From: Betaproteobacteria bacterium
GTDB lineage: Bacteria > Pseudomonadota > Gammaproteobacteria > Burkholderiales > SG8-41
Direction: 5' to 3'
DNA length: 43,017 nt
NCBI GenBank assembly: GCA_947476215.1
Contig: CANJQI010000023.1
Span: forward strand, 1-43,017
Program-made: the position numbers and the translations under genes
Notes under the pieces: generated by a model
The model's input: the letters and a program-made list of their open reading frames with translations, nothing else
The model's database searches: none
What the model was told of the DNA's origin: nothing
Shown: positions 8,213 through 16,750 of the stretch, in pieces
Layout of the letters: each line of letters begins with the position of its first letter
How positions within the stretch are numbered: position 1 is the stretch's first letter

Positions 8213-9017
8213 GCGGTCGAGCCACAAAGTCGGGCCGGGCGGGGGTTCCTGCGGATACCGTCAGGACATCAAATCCATCGGCTGTGACCAGCACCGTGTG
8301 CTCCCATTGCGCGGACAAACTGTGATCCTTGGTGACTATGGTCCATCCGTCCGCCAGGCCGCGAATTTCGGCCCGTCCGGCATTGATCATGGGCTCTATC
8401 GTAAAGGTCATCCCATCCATCAGGGTCAGGCCCGTGCCGGGTCTCCCGTAATGCAATACCTGGGGTTCCTCATGAAACTTGCGGCCTATGCCGTGACCAC
8501 AAAATTCGCGCACGACGCTGCAGCCCTTTTCCTCGGCGTGTCGTTGTATAGCGCAGCCGATATCTCCGAGTTGCACGCCGGGACGCACGCGGGCTATGCC
8601 GTGCCACATGCAGTCGTAGGTGATTTCGCACAATCTGCGCGCCTGAACCGACGGCTGGCCCACATAAAACATGCGGCTGGTGTCGCCATGAAAACCATCC
8701 TTGATGACGGTTATGTCGACATTGACGATATCGCCGGATTTGAGTTTCTTGTCGCCAGGAACGCCATGGCAGACTACATGATTGACGGACGTGCAGATGG
8801 ACTTGGGGTAGGGGGTGTAGCCGGGCGGCGCATAATTCAGCGGCGCCGGTATGGTCTGTTGCACGTTGACCATGTATTCATGGCATATCCTGTCGATATC
8901 CTCGGTGGTAATCCCCGGCTTGATATGTGGCGTGACGAAGTCGAGGACTTCCGATGCGAGACGGCCGGCCACGCGCATCTTGGCGATTTCATCGGCGGTC
9001 TTGGGGGCGACGCTCAT
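8205..9017 (-). CDS. map: Methionine aminopeptidase, type I
   Basis: The enzyme removes N-terminal methionine from nascent proteins. This 270-residue protein shows the metal ligands in NVDITVIKDGFHGDTSRMF (two Asp), CGHGIGRKFHEEP (His), FTIEPM (Glu) and WEHTVLVT (Glu), and the substrate-pocket CHGVPGDKKL. ATG 9017 (MSVAPKTADEIAKMRVAGRLA) is preferred over a GTG at 9038 that would add seven residues; no clear ribosome site precedes either. It is divergent from rpsB, the usual arrangement in betaproteobacteria, and overlaps glnD, so the two are probably co-transcribed. Confidence 0.97.
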   Translation of the reverse strand: MSVAPKTADEIAKMRVAGRLASEVLDFVTPHIKPGITTEDIDRICHEYMVNVQQTIPAPLNYAPPGYTPYPKSICTSVNHVVCHGVPGDKKLKSGDIVNVDITVIKDGFHGDTSRMFYVGQPSVQARRLCEITYDCMWHGIARVRPGVQLGDIGCAIQRHAEEKGCSVVREFCGHGIGRKFHEEPQVLHYGRPGTGLTLMDGMTFTIEPMINAGRAEIRGLADGWTIVTKDHSLSAQWEHTVLVTADGFDVLTVSAGTPARPDFVARPHG

Positions 9018-9231
9018 GGAAGGAGGGCGACGATACACGATGGGCTGTCCGCTATTGTTGGAGAAGATGCAGATTTTATTCCACTTTTCGACAGCCCACG
9101 CGGCGCGGACACGATAAGCATCAAATGGACGGTGCGTAAGCGATCGCGGTACGCGGTGGCGTTTACACTGGCCACATCACCTCCACGCCAGCGGATTGCA
9201 CGTAATGCAGCCGATTGATGCCTGGGGAAAA

Positions 9232-9260
9232 TTATCAAAAATCATTAAATATGATACAAT
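9232..9260 (+). promoter_or_regulatory. Candidate sigma-70 promoter of rpsB-tsf
   Basis: TTATCA (9232-9237) and TACAAT (9255-9260) are separated by 17 bp in an AT-rich patch. The matches are 4/6 and 5/6 to the consensus. Transcription would begin near 9267, just ahead of the leader hairpin, leaving a leader of about 110 nt. Confidence 0.55.
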
Positions 9261-9268
9261 TCTCAAAT

Positions 9269-9349
9269 GGTCGAGAAGCTTTTCTCGGCCATAAACTCAT
9301 ACATCCGCGATAGTCAGGGTGCTCGGCGACGAGTTTACATCGGCGGATG
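9269..9349 (+). promoter_or_regulatory. Structured rpsB 5' leader, possible S2 autoregulation site
   Basis: Two hairpins are visible. The first pairs 9269-9277 with 9282-9290 (9 bp, one G-U, loop GCTT). The second pairs CATCCGC (9302-9308) with GCGGATG (9343-9349) and encloses CTCG-GCGA-CGAG (9322-9333). In E. coli the rpsB leader mediates S2 feedback on rpsB-tsf, so a similar role is plausible. I cannot match it to a defined motif. Confidence 0.45.
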
Positions 9350-9375
9350 GAGGCTTAACCCTAACTGGAGATTTT

Positions 9376-10128
9376 ATGGCAACTAGCATGCGCGAAATGC
9401 TGGAATGCGGGGTCCATTTCGGACACCAAACCCGCTACTGGCACCCGAAAATGGCCCAATACATATTCGGCCACCGTAGCAAGATACACATCATCAACCT
9501 CGAAAAGACGCTGGCGCTTTATCAGGATGCGTTGAAATTCGTGCGTCAGTTGACTGCAAATAAAGGGGTCATCATGTTTGTCGGCACCAAGCGGCAGGCG
9601 CGCGAGATCGTCAAGGAAGAAGCGCAGCGGAGCATGTCCCCTTACGTGGATCATCGCTGGTTGGGGGGGATGCTGACCAATTACAAGACCGTGAAACTGT
9701 CGATCAAGCGCCTCAAGGACATGGAAGCAATGGTCGAGGACGGCTCGATTAACAAGCTCGCCAAGAAGGAAGCTTTGAACTATCAGCGCGAGATGGAAAA
9801 ACTCGATCGTAGCCTGGGCGGGATCAAGGATATGAACGGACTGCCGGACGCCTTGTTCGTGATCGATGTCGGCTATCACAAAGGCTCTATCGCAGAGGCG
9901 AAAAAACTGGGCATCCCCATCATCGCGGTTGTCGATACCAATCACAATCCGGAAGGCGTCGATTACGTTATTCCGGGCAATGACGATTCGAGCCGTGCCA
10001 TCCGCCTGTATGCGCGGGGCATGGCTGACGCGGTACTGGAAGGTCGCAATCAGGTGATTCAGGAGATAATCAGCGACGAGGAATTCATCGAAGTTGAAGA
10101 CGGCGCCGAAGCGGCGCCGGCCAAGTAA
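9376..10128 (+). CDS. rpsB: 30S ribosomal protein S2
   Basis: The product is 250 residues, starting [26 protein letters not shown], which is diagnostic of S2. Further family segments are [29 protein letters not shown], and [20 protein letters not shown] with [23 protein letters not shown] 9376 is chosen over an upstream GTG at 9319 because CTGGAG lies 5 nt before it and the S2 N-terminus starts here. S2 joins the small subunit late and is needed for S1 binding. It is followed by tsf after a terminator-like hairpin. Confidence 0.98.
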   Translation: MATSMREMLECGVHFGHQTRYWHPKMAQYIFGHRSKIHIINLEKTLALYQDALKFVRQLTANKGVIMFVGTKRQAREIVKEEAQRSMSPYVDHRWLGGMLTNYKTVKLSIKRLKDMEAMVEDGSINKLAKKEALNYQREMEKLDRSLGGIKDMNGLPDALFVIDVGYHKGSIAEAKKLGIPIIAVVDTNHNPEGVDYVIPGNDDSSRAIRLYARGMADAVLEGRNQVIQEIISDEEFIEVEDGAEAAPAK

Positions 10129-10134
10129 GACGGT

Positions 10135-10183
10135 TACCCCCATCAAAAAAAAGGGGCGTCAGCCCCTTTTTTTGATGGGGGTA
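10135..10183 (+). terminator. Long hairpin between rpsB and tsf, intrinsic terminator/attenuator
   Basis: The arms 10135-10157 and 10162-10183 are complementary over more than 20 bp around a GTCA loop, with one extra A on the left (8 A against 7 T). The core GGGGC-GTCA-GCCCC followed by seven T is a classic Rho-independent terminator, and the A-tract makes it work in both directions. As tsf has no obvious promoter of its own, it probably acts as a partial terminator that sets the S2:EF-Ts ratio, and the stem may be an RNase site. Confidence 0.8.
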
Positions 10184-10210
10184 TGAACAGAACCAGCAAT
10201 CGAGGTCGAA

Positions 10211-11092
10211 ATGGCGGAAATCACCGCAGGTATGGTAAAGGAATTGCGCGAGACGACCGGTCTCGGCATGATGGAATGCAAAAAGGCGCTTACAGAAGTC
10301 GGCGGCGACTTGAAGAAGGCCGAGGAACTGCTGCGTATCAAGAGCGGCGCCAAAGCCAGCAAGGTTGCCGGACGCATTGCGGCGGAAGGCGCTGTCGGCA
10401 TATACTTCAGCGCTGATGCAAAATGCGGTGCGTTGGTAGAGGTCAACTGTGAAACGGACTTTGTCGCCAAGGATGGCAATTTCACCGGCTTCGTAAAACA
10501 GGTGGCGGAAGCGGTTTCCAGCGCAAATCCCGCAGGACTGGACACGCTCGCGAGTATTACCGGCAATGACAACCAGACCGTGGAGGTTGTACGCCAGGGG
10601 CTGGTCATGAAACTGGGAGAAAACATCAGTATCCGGCGCTACGTGCGTGTCGCGGCGGCCGGCCGGCTTGCGTATTATCTGCACGGCACGAAAATTGGCG
10701 TGTTGATCGATTACGAGGGCGGTGACGAACAACTCGGTAAGGACCTTGCGATGCACATCGCGGCCAGCAAGCCGGTGTGCGTCTCAAGCGCGCAGGTTCC
10801 GGAAGAACTGATTGCGAAAGAACGTCAGATTTATTCGGCGCAGGCGAAAGAAAGCGGAAAACCGGATAACATCGTGGCTAAAATGGTCGACGGGCGTATT
10901 GCCAAGTACCTTGCCGAAGTGGCGCTGCTGGGGCAACCTTTCGTCAAAAATCCGGATGAAACGGTCGAAAAACTTCTCAAGAGCAAGGGCGCGAAAGTGC
11001 ATGCCTTCCATATGTACGTGGTTGGAGAAGGCATAGAGAAAAAGAAGGAAGACTTTGTCGCGGACGTGATGGCCACCGCGGGGAACAAGTAA
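10211..11092 (+). CDS. tsf: Elongation factor Ts
   Basis: EF-Ts exchanges GDP for GTP on EF-Tu. The 293-residue product begins [20 protein letters not shown] and has the UBA-like N-terminal helices, then [10 protein letters not shown] with the conserved TDFVAKD at residues 82-88, which contacts EF-Tu. The core and C-terminal module ([17 protein letters not shown]) are complete; E. coli EF-Ts is 283 residues. GAGGT precedes the ATG. The stop is immediately followed by the pyrH ATG. Confidence 0.98.
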   Translation: MAEITAGMVKELRETTGLGMMECKKALTEVGGDLKKAEELLRIKSGAKASKVAGRIAAEGAVGIYFSADAKCGALVEVNCETDFVAKDGNFTGFVKQVAEAVSSANPAGLDTLASITGNDNQTVEVVRQGLVMKLGENISIRRYVRVAAAGRLAYYLHGTKIGVLIDYEGGDEQLGKDLAMHIAASKPVCVSSAQVPEELIAKERQIYSAQAKESGKPDNIVAKMVDGRIAKYLAEVALLGQPFVKNPDETVEKLLKSKGAKVHAFHMYVVGEGIEKKKEDFVADVMATAGNK

Positions 11093-11812
11093 ATGCCGGA
11101 CATTCCTGTCCACAAGCGGGTATTGCTCAAGCTCAGCGGCGAGGCGCTGATGGGCGACGACAGTTATGGCATCAACCGGCCGACCATAGAACGCATAATC
11201 TCCGAAATTGCCGAGGTCGTGGCGCTGGGTGTGGAGGTCGCCGTGGTGATCGGCGGCGGAAACATTTTTCGCGGCATGGCACCGGCGGCGGCTGGCATGG
11301 ACCGGGCCACCGCCGACTACATGGGCATGTTGGCTACCGTCATGAACGCGCTGGCGCTGCAGGATGCGATGCGCCGCCTGAATCTGGTGAGTCGCGTACA
11401 GTCCGCGCTGAACATCGAGCAAGTCGTGGAACCGTATATACGCGGCAAGGCGATACGCTACCTTGAAGAAGGGAAAATCGTTATTTTTGCCGCTGGCACC
11501 GGCAATCCGTTTTTCACCACCGATACTGCCGCCGCCCTGCGCGGCATGGAGATGAACGTCAATCTGGTGCTGAAGGCGACCATGGTGGACGGTGTCTATA
11601 CCGACGACCCCAAGACACATCCCGATGCAATGCGTTATAAAAGCATTACGTTCGACGAAGCCATCATCAAGAATCTGAAGGTGATGGACGCAACCGCATT
11701 GACTCTTTGTCGTGACCAGAAATTGCCCATCAACGTTTTCAGCATATTCAAACCCGGCGCATTCAAGCGGATAATTACCGGGGGAGACGAAGGTACGCTG
11801 GTCCATTGTTAG
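11093..11812 (+). CDS. pyrH: Uridylate kinase (UMP kinase)
   Basis: This kinase phosphorylates UMP to UDP for pyrimidine nucleotides and is a hexameric member of the amino-acid kinase fold. The 239-residue protein shows [13 protein letters not shown] (9-21), [11 protein letters not shown], the family segment [20 protein letters not shown], and [15 protein letters not shown]. Translation begins directly after the tsf stop with no intervening base, so coupling is likely. The gene order tsf-pyrH-frr is highly conserved. Confidence 0.98.
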   Translation: MPDIPVHKRVLLKLSGEALMGDDSYGINRPTIERIISEIAEVVALGVEVAVVIGGGNIFRGMAPAAAGMDRATADYMGMLATVMNALALQDAMRRLNLVSRVQSALNIEQVVEPYIRGKAIRYLEEGKIVIFAAGTGNPFFTTDTAAALRGMEMNVNLVLKATMVDGVYTDDPKTHPDAMRYKSITFDEAIIKNLKVMDATALTLCRDQKLPINVFSIFKPGAFKRIITGGDEGTLVHC

Positions 11813-11824
11813 CGGAGGAGCAAC

Positions 11825-12382
11825 ATGATTCCGGAAGTAAAGAAATCCGCCGAAGAAAAAATGAAGAAAACGCTCGAAACGTTGAAAAACGATTTGGGCA
11901 AGGTGCGCACCGGTAGAGCTCATACCGGCATACTCGACCACCTCATGGTCGACTACTATGGAACGCCGACGCCCATTACTGGGGTGGCGAATGTCATATT
12001 GCTGGACGCGCGCACCATAGGTGTAACCCCATGGGAGAAGAAAATGGGGAGCGCGATCGAGAAAGCAATACGCGATTCCAACCTCGGCCTCAATCCGTCG
12101 ACGGTCGGCGATACTGTGCGTGTGCCGATGCCGGCATTGACGGAAGAACGCCGCCGCGACCTTATCAAAATCGTGCACAAGGAAGCCGAGGCTGCGCGCG
12201 TCGCGATACGGAACATACGGCGCGACGCCAACAATCAATTCAAGGATTCCCTCAAACACAAAAAGATCGCCGAGGACGAAGAAAGACGCGCGCAGGACGA
12301 CATTCAGAAGTTGACCGACAGGCACATCGCCGAAGTCGACAAGGCGCTTGCGGCCAAGGAAACGGATTTGTTGAGTGTTTGA
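11825..12382 (+). CDS. frr: Ribosome recycling factor
   Basis: RRF splits post-termination ribosomes together with EF-G. The product is 185 residues, the standard size, with the three-helix-bundle sequence: [20 protein letters not shown] near residues 13-32, the beta domain segment [16 protein letters not shown], and the C-terminal helices with [12 protein letters not shown] and [27 protein letters not shown] gives a strong ribosome site. It lies 12 bp after pyrH. Confidence 0.98.
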   Translation: MIPEVKKSAEEKMKKTLETLKNDLGKVRTGRAHTGILDHLMVDYYGTPTPITGVANVILLDARTIGVTPWEKKMGSAIEKAIRDSNLGLNPSTVGDTVRVPMPALTEERRRDLIKIVHKEAEAARVAIRNIRRDANNQFKDSLKHKKIAEDEERRAQDDIQKLTDRHIAEVDKALAAKETDLLSV

Positions 12383-12534
12383 TTCTGATGGGCGGTTGGT
12401 AACGAACGTCGCTTCGGGGCTTCCGGTGACGGTGGGATGCGGGATGTTTCGTTCTCTCGGCGACGAATGTTGTTCGAGCAGCTGTTTGTTTTCGCGAGAT
12501 TGAGGGACATGCAAATGGTTTTACGCAAACGCGC

Positions 12535-13323
12535 GTGGCAGATATCAGTTCGACGATAGAAATTCCCGATGCGCGGAATATTCCGCGGCATATCGCCATC
12601 ATCATGGATGGTAATGGGCGATGGGCCAAGAAACGATTCCTGCCTCGTATCGCGGGCCATCGGCGTGGCGTGGACAATGTCCGAAGTACGGTGCGCGCCT
12701 GCGCGGAAAAGGGCGTCGAGTTTCTGACCATTTTTGCATTTAGCAGCGAAAACTGGCGGCGCCCTCCCGAAGAAGTGTCGTTTCTGATGCAGTTGTTCAT
12801 CGTGGCGCTTGAGCAGGAAATCGCCAAATTGCATGCCAATGGGATTCGGTTTCGCGCGATAGGCAACCTTTCCCGATTCGAGCCGCGATTAACAAAATTG
12901 ATCGCAGACGCCGAGGAGTTGACGCGCGACAACAAGAGACTGGCCTTGACGGTGGCAGTCAATTACGGCGGGAGATGGGATCTGATTCAGGGCGTCTCGC
13001 GCATGCTGAAGTGTAATCCGCAACTGGCAAACGGTTTTGCGGAAACGGATTTGCTCCCGTATCTGTCCATGTCGTACGCCCCGGAGCCCGATTTGTTCAT
13101 ACGTACCGGTGGCGAGCAGCGCATCAGCAATTTTCTGTTGTGGCAGATAGCGTATACCGAACTGTACTTCACGGATACCTTATGGCCGGATTTTGACGCG
13201 ACTGAATTCGAACTAGCGTTAGCTTCTTACCAGCGGCGTGAACGCCGTTTTGGTCGTACCAGCGAACAACTGCAGGAGGCGACAGGTGAGGAGGCGACGA
13301 ACGCATTGTCCGGCAATGCCTGA
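12535..13323 (+). CDS. uppS: Isoprenyl (undecaprenyl) diphosphate synthase
   Basis: UppS condenses isopentenyl diphosphate units into the C55 carrier for peptidoglycan and O-antigen. The 262-residue protein has the catalytic loop [16 protein letters not shown] (Asp25), the [11 protein letters not shown] segment, and [18 protein letters not shown] for substrate binding, all in family order. The start is GTG 12535; the nearby ATGs at 12509 and 12515 are out of frame and no strong ribosome site is visible. A 152-bp gap separates it from frr and shows nothing recognisable, so a promoter there is possible. Confidence 0.96.
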   Translation: MADISSTIEIPDARNIPRHIAIIMDGNGRWAKKRFLPRIAGHRRGVDNVRSTVRACAEKGVEFLTIFAFSSENWRRPPEEVSFLMQLFIVALEQEIAKLHANGIRFRAIGNLSRFEPRLTKLIADAEELTRDNKRLALTVAVNYGGRWDLIQGVSRMLKCNPQLANGFAETDLLPYLSMSYAPEPDLFIRTGGEQRISNFLLWQIAYTELYFTDTLWPDFDATEFELALASYQRRERRFGRTSEQLQEATGEEATNALSGNA

Positions 13324-13346
13324 CCGAGTTTTTCGAGCTAGTCCCC

Positions 13347-14153
13347 ATGCTTAAATTACGCGTGCTGACGGCGGCCACTGTCCTGCCGCTATTTTTGGCA
13401 GCCATGTTTGCGCTACCCAACACGTGGTGGAGCGTGCTCTTGATTGCGCCGTTGCTGGTTGGAGGGCACGAATGGGCGAAGCTCTCCGGATATGGACGTG
13501 TGTCTGGCCAAGCTTTTCTGTGGGTCTTGGCCGGGAGTTGCGGCCTGATATGGGTATTCGCAAGTCAGGGGGGGGGGGGCGCACCCGATACCCTGACCCT
13601 TGCGGAGCAATGCGTATTCGGACTTAGCGTGGCTTTCTGGTGTTTAGTTGCGCCATGTTGTTTGTGGTTGAAAATCGTGTTTCGCCATGCCATCGTTCGC
13701 GCAATGGTGGGATTGATCATGCTGGTGCCGACCTGGCTTTCCCTGTCGCTCCTGCAGGGCAGGCCGGGCTTGCTGCTCTCACTTCTCATGGTGATATGGA
13801 TAGCGGACATTGCGGCCTATTTCGCCGGTCGTGCCATCGGCCGACACAAACTTGCGCCGACCATCAGTCCCGGTAAGACCTGGGAGGGGGTAGGCGGTGC
13901 ATTAACGGCCGTCACGGTGTATGCTGTCACCATGCATTTTTTCTATTTTTCCGGATATGCGCTTTCGGTAATTGTCGTCGCGTTTCTCGCCATCGGATGT
14001 TTCAGCGTGATCGGCGATTTATACGAGTCGTGGATCAAACGAAATGCCGGCGTCAAAGACAGCGGTACCATATTTCCCGGGCACGGCGGCATGCTCGATC
14101 GTATCGATGCGATCACCGCGGCGTTGCCGCTCGCGACACTTATATTTTTCTAG
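13347..14153 (+). CDS. cdsA: Phosphatidate cytidylyltransferase
   Basis: CdsA makes CDP-diacylglycerol from phosphatidate and CTP in the inner membrane, the branch point for phospholipids. The 268-residue protein is strongly hydrophobic with about 7-8 membrane segments. The CdsA signature occupies residues 228-254 ([19 protein letters not shown]). It is 23 bp after uppS and just before dxr, as in many proteobacteria. Codons near residues 75-78 form a 12-G tract encoding four glycines in a loop between membrane segments. A slip there would shift the frame, so the tract deserves a check. Confidence 0.96.
   Translation: MLKLRVLTAATVLPLFLAAMFALPNTWWSVLLIAPLLVGGHEWAKLSGYGRVSGQAFLWVLAGSCGLIWVFASQGGGGAPDTLTLAEQCVFGLSVAFWCLVAPCCLWLKIVFRHAIVRAMVGLIMLVPTWLSLSLLQGRPGLLLSLLMVIWIADIAAYFAGRAIGRHKLAPTISPGKTWEGVGGALTAVTVYAVTMHFFYFSGYALSVIVVAFLAIGCFSVIGDLYESWIKRNAGVKDSGTIFPGHGGMLDRIDAITAALPLATLIFF
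13568..13579 (+). repeat. 12-base G homopolymer inside cdsA
   Basis: Twelve consecutive G encode part of Q-GGGG-A in a predicted loop of CdsA. The frame is intact as given. Runs of this length are prone to slippage in cells and to miscalls in sequencing. Confidence 0.9.
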
Positions 14154-14157
14154 GCAA

Positions 14158-15384
14158 ATGATGGATACCGCGAGGAATATTGTAATTCTGGGGTCCACCG
14201 GTAGTGTAGGTGCAAGTACCCTGGACGTGATTGCACTGCATCCTCTGCGGTTCAAGGTCGTGGCTCTTACTGCTTTTGGGCAGGTGGATGCGTTATTTGA
14301 TCAATGCATCAAATTCACACCTCTTTATGCTGTCATGGTGGCTGAATCCGGCGCGGAACAGTTGTCCGTGCGCTTGAAGGCAGCCGGGAGTTCGACTGAA
14401 GTTCTCTGCGGAGAGCAGGCACTCGAGCGTGTTGCTGCGTTGGAGCAAGCCGACACGGTCATGGCTGCGATCGTCGGCATTGCCGGACTGCGAGCTACCT
14501 ACGCCGCGGTTCGGGCGGGCAAGCGGGTACTGCTGGCAAACAAGGAAGCATTGGTCACGGCAGGCCCCGTTTTCATGGGCGCGGTGCGAAGCAGCGGTGC
14601 CTTGTTGCTGCCCATAGACAGTGAGCATAATGCGGTATTTCAAGTGCTGCCAGCGAATTTCAACGGCGATCTCGGGCGTTCAGGCGTTCGACGCATTTTG
14701 TTGACGGCTTCCGGCGGTCCTTTTCGAGATATGCCATCTGAGAAATTTGCAACCATCACACCGGATCAGGCGTGCGCGCACCCCAATTGGGTCATGGGGC
14801 GAAAAATCTCGGTGGACTCTGCGACCATGATGAACAAGGGACTGGAAATCATCGAGGCCAGCTGGTTGTTCAATGCGGACGAGAAAAGTATTGAAGTCGT
14901 GATTCATCCGGAGAGTGTGATTCATTCGTTGGTGGAGTACCTGGATGGGTCGGTGCTAGCGCAATTGGGCAATCCCGACATGCGCACGCCGATCGCTTAC
15001 GCCCTGGACTATCCGCGGCGTATCGATTCGGGGGTAAGCTTTCTGGATCTTGCTGCGATTGGTGGTCTGCATTTCTCATTACCCGACTGTGCTCGTTTTC
15101 CATGCCTGAAGCTCGCGCGCGAAGCATTGCGAGCCGGCGGCAGTGCCCCGGCAGTGCTCAATGCTGCCAATGAGATTGCCGTCGCTGCGTTTCTGACATC
15201 GAACCTTCCTTTTGACCGGATTCCGGATTTGATTGAAGACGCGCTCGAATCCGCTGCATTCGGCCCCGTGGAAAGCATTAACGACGTGTTCCGCGCGGAC
15301 CGGACGGCGCGCGATTTTGCGACCCAGTGGTTGACGGATCAAAAATTGGGTTTCAGAAATCGCTCCATGCAGGTGCATGCTTGA
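14158..15384 (+). CDS. dxr: 1-deoxy-D-xylulose 5-phosphate reductoisomerase
   Basis: Dxr converts DXP to MEP using NADPH, the second step of the non-mevalonate isoprenoid pathway. The product is about 408 residues: NADPH-binding [18 protein letters not shown] at the start, [12 protein letters not shown], metal and substrate residues in [13 protein letters not shown], and the conserved [19 protein letters not shown] and [14 protein letters not shown] segments. Two adjacent ATGs (14158, 14161) follow the cdsA stop; either could start. A longer frame from 14044 lies inside cdsA and is not supported. The end overlaps the first possible rseP start. Confidence 0.97.
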   Translation: MMDTARNIVILGSTGSVGASTLDVIALHPLRFKVVALTAFGQVDALFDQCIKFTPLYAVMVAESGAEQLSVRLKAAGSSTEVLCGEQALERVAALEQADTVMAAIVGIAGLRATYAAVRAGKRVLLANKEALVTAGPVFMGAVRSSGALLLPIDSEHNAVFQVLPANFNGDLGRSGVRRILLTASGGPFRDMPSEKFATITPDQACAHPNWVMGRKISVDSATMMNKGLEIIEASWLFNADEKSIEVVIHPESVIHSLVEYLDGSVLAQLGNPDMRTPIAYALDYPRRIDSGVSFLDLAAIGGLHFSLPDCARFPCLKLAREALRAGGSAPAVLNAANEIAVAAFLTSNLPFDRIPDLIEDALESAAFGPVESINDVFRADRTARDFATQWLTDQKLGFRNRSMQVHA

Positions 15385-15400
15385 TGTGGCTCTGTCCGTG

Positions 15401-16747
15401 ATGAGCAATTTTTTCATTACTGCCGCTGCGTTCATCTTTGCCCTGGGCGCGTTGATCGTTGTGCATGAACTTGGGCACTACCTGGTTGCACGCATGTGCG
15501 ATGTCAAGGTACTGCGATTCGCAGTCGGCTTCGGCAAAAGCTTGTTCACGCGCCGGTTTGGACGCGATCAGACCGAATGGGCGCTTTGCGTCGTGCCTTT
15601 GGGCGGTTACGTGAAAATGTTGGATGAGCGTGAGGGGGAGGTTGCCGTGCACGAGCTCGGGCGCGCATTTAACCGGAAATCGGTTGCACGCCGATTCGCC
15701 ATTGTGGCTGCAGGACCGGTGGCGAACTTTCTCCTGGCGATCGTCCTGTACTGGGTGATATTCATGAGCGGAATGCCGGGCATGAAACCAGTGATCGGTG
15801 ACGTCAAACACGGAAGCGCCGCAGCCCTGGCGGGTTTTTTACCGGGCGAGGTCATCGACAGCATAGCGGACGAGAAGGTAGCGACATGGCAGGACGCGCG
15901 ATGGAAGCTGCTGCAGCATGCGGTTACACATCGGCCTGTAAAAATAGAGGTTCACAACGTGCGTCGTGATATCACGATTCGGCTGCTCGACGCCAGCGCG
16001 ATCAAACCCGATGAACTAGATGCCGATTTTGTTGAGACGCTGGGATTCACTCGGGAAAACCTGACGGTACCGTCTCTTTTGGGCGACGTGACGGTGGGTG
16101 GTGCGGCGGATCGTGCGGGGCTGCGCGAAGGGGATGAGGTGGTTGCTGCGAACGGAAAGCCACTGCGGACTTGGGACGATCTGGTCAAAGTCATACGCGT
16201 CTATCCCGGTGTGCCCATAGCGATGGAAATCCGCCGTGGCGAAACCATGGTTCCGCACATCATGTTGACGCCGGACGCTGTGGACGAACGTGGCCTCACC
16301 GTGGGTCGGGCCGGAATCAGAAATCCGTACTTTGTCGAAGTAAGGTACGGCGCATTGGCAAGCGCGAGTCTTGCACTGGCTCGAACGTGGGATACATCGC
16401 TATTCAGTCTGCGGATGCTAGGAAAAATGTTAGTTGGCGAGGTGTCCCTCAAGAATTTGAGCGGGCCGATTACGATTGCCGACTATGCAGGACAATCCGC
16501 CCAGGTTGGATGGATTCAGTACTTGACATTTCTCGCACTGATCAGCATCAGCCTGGGGGTACTCAACTTACTCCCGATCCCCTTATTGGACGGCGGACAT
16601 TTGATGTATTATATGCTTGAAATTTTTAAAGGAAGTCCGGTTTCGGACAGAGTTATGGAGTATGGCCAGCGACTAGGAATGGGGGTACTGTTGATGCTGA
16701 TGGCGTTCGCACTGTTTAACGACATTTCGCGCCTGATCAACGGCTGA
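15401..16747 (+). CDS. rseP: RIP metalloprotease RseP (site-2 protease)
   Basis: RseP cuts membrane-embedded anti-sigma factor RseA to release sigma-E; rpoE-rseA-rseB are in this same window. The protein has the zinc motif HELGH and, near the C-terminus, LLPIPLLDGGH, the second catalytic segment, with two PDZ-like domains between (GDVKHGSAAALAGFLPGEVI and GGAADRAGLREGDEVVAANG). I prefer ATG 15401 (MSNFFITAAAFIFALGALIV) because it puts the HELGH histidine at residue 22, as in E. coli. ATG 15377 would add eight residues and overlap dxr. Length is 448, close to E. coli's 450. Confidence 0.95.
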   Translation: MSNFFITAAAFIFALGALIVVHELGHYLVARMCDVKVLRFAVGFGKSLFTRRFGRDQTEWALCVVPLGGYVKMLDEREGEVAVHELGRAFNRKSVARRFAIVAAGPVANFLLAIVLYWVIFMSGMPGMKPVIGDVKHGSAAALAGFLPGEVIDSIADEKVATWQDARWKLLQHAVTHRPVKIEVHNVRRDITIRLLDASAIKPDELDADFVETLGFTRENLTVPSLLGDVTVGGAADRAGLREGDEVVAANGKPLRTWDDLVKVIRVYPGVPIAMEIRRGETMVPHIMLTPDAVDERGLTVGRAGIRNPYFVEVRYGALASASLALARTWDTSLFSLRMLGKMLVGEVSLKNLSGPITIADYAGQSAQVGWIQYLTFLALISISLGVLNLLPIPLLDGGHLMYYMLEIFKGSPVSDRVMEYGQRLGMGVLLMLMAFALFNDISRLING

Positions 16748-16750
16748 AAT

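Larger units (their letters stand above)
9018..9375. other. map/rpsB divergent intergenic region
   Basis: About 360 bp without a gene. The right half holds a sigma-70-like promoter and the structured rpsB leader, listed separately. In the left half I see no convincing promoter for map; an AT-rich patch on the - strand near 9070-9080 (ATAAAAT) is a weak candidate -10. No small ORF looks real. Confidence 0.6.

Noticed and set aside
10784-12514. 576-codon open frame on the minus strand opposite tsf-pyrH-frr
   Set aside because: It is antisense to three essential, clearly recognised genes; the composition (His, Arg-rich, low complexity) is that of a codon-position shadow.
13568-13579. G tract as a phase-variation switch
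   Set aside because: cdsA is normally essential, so on/off switching is unlikely; kept only as a mutable tract to check.
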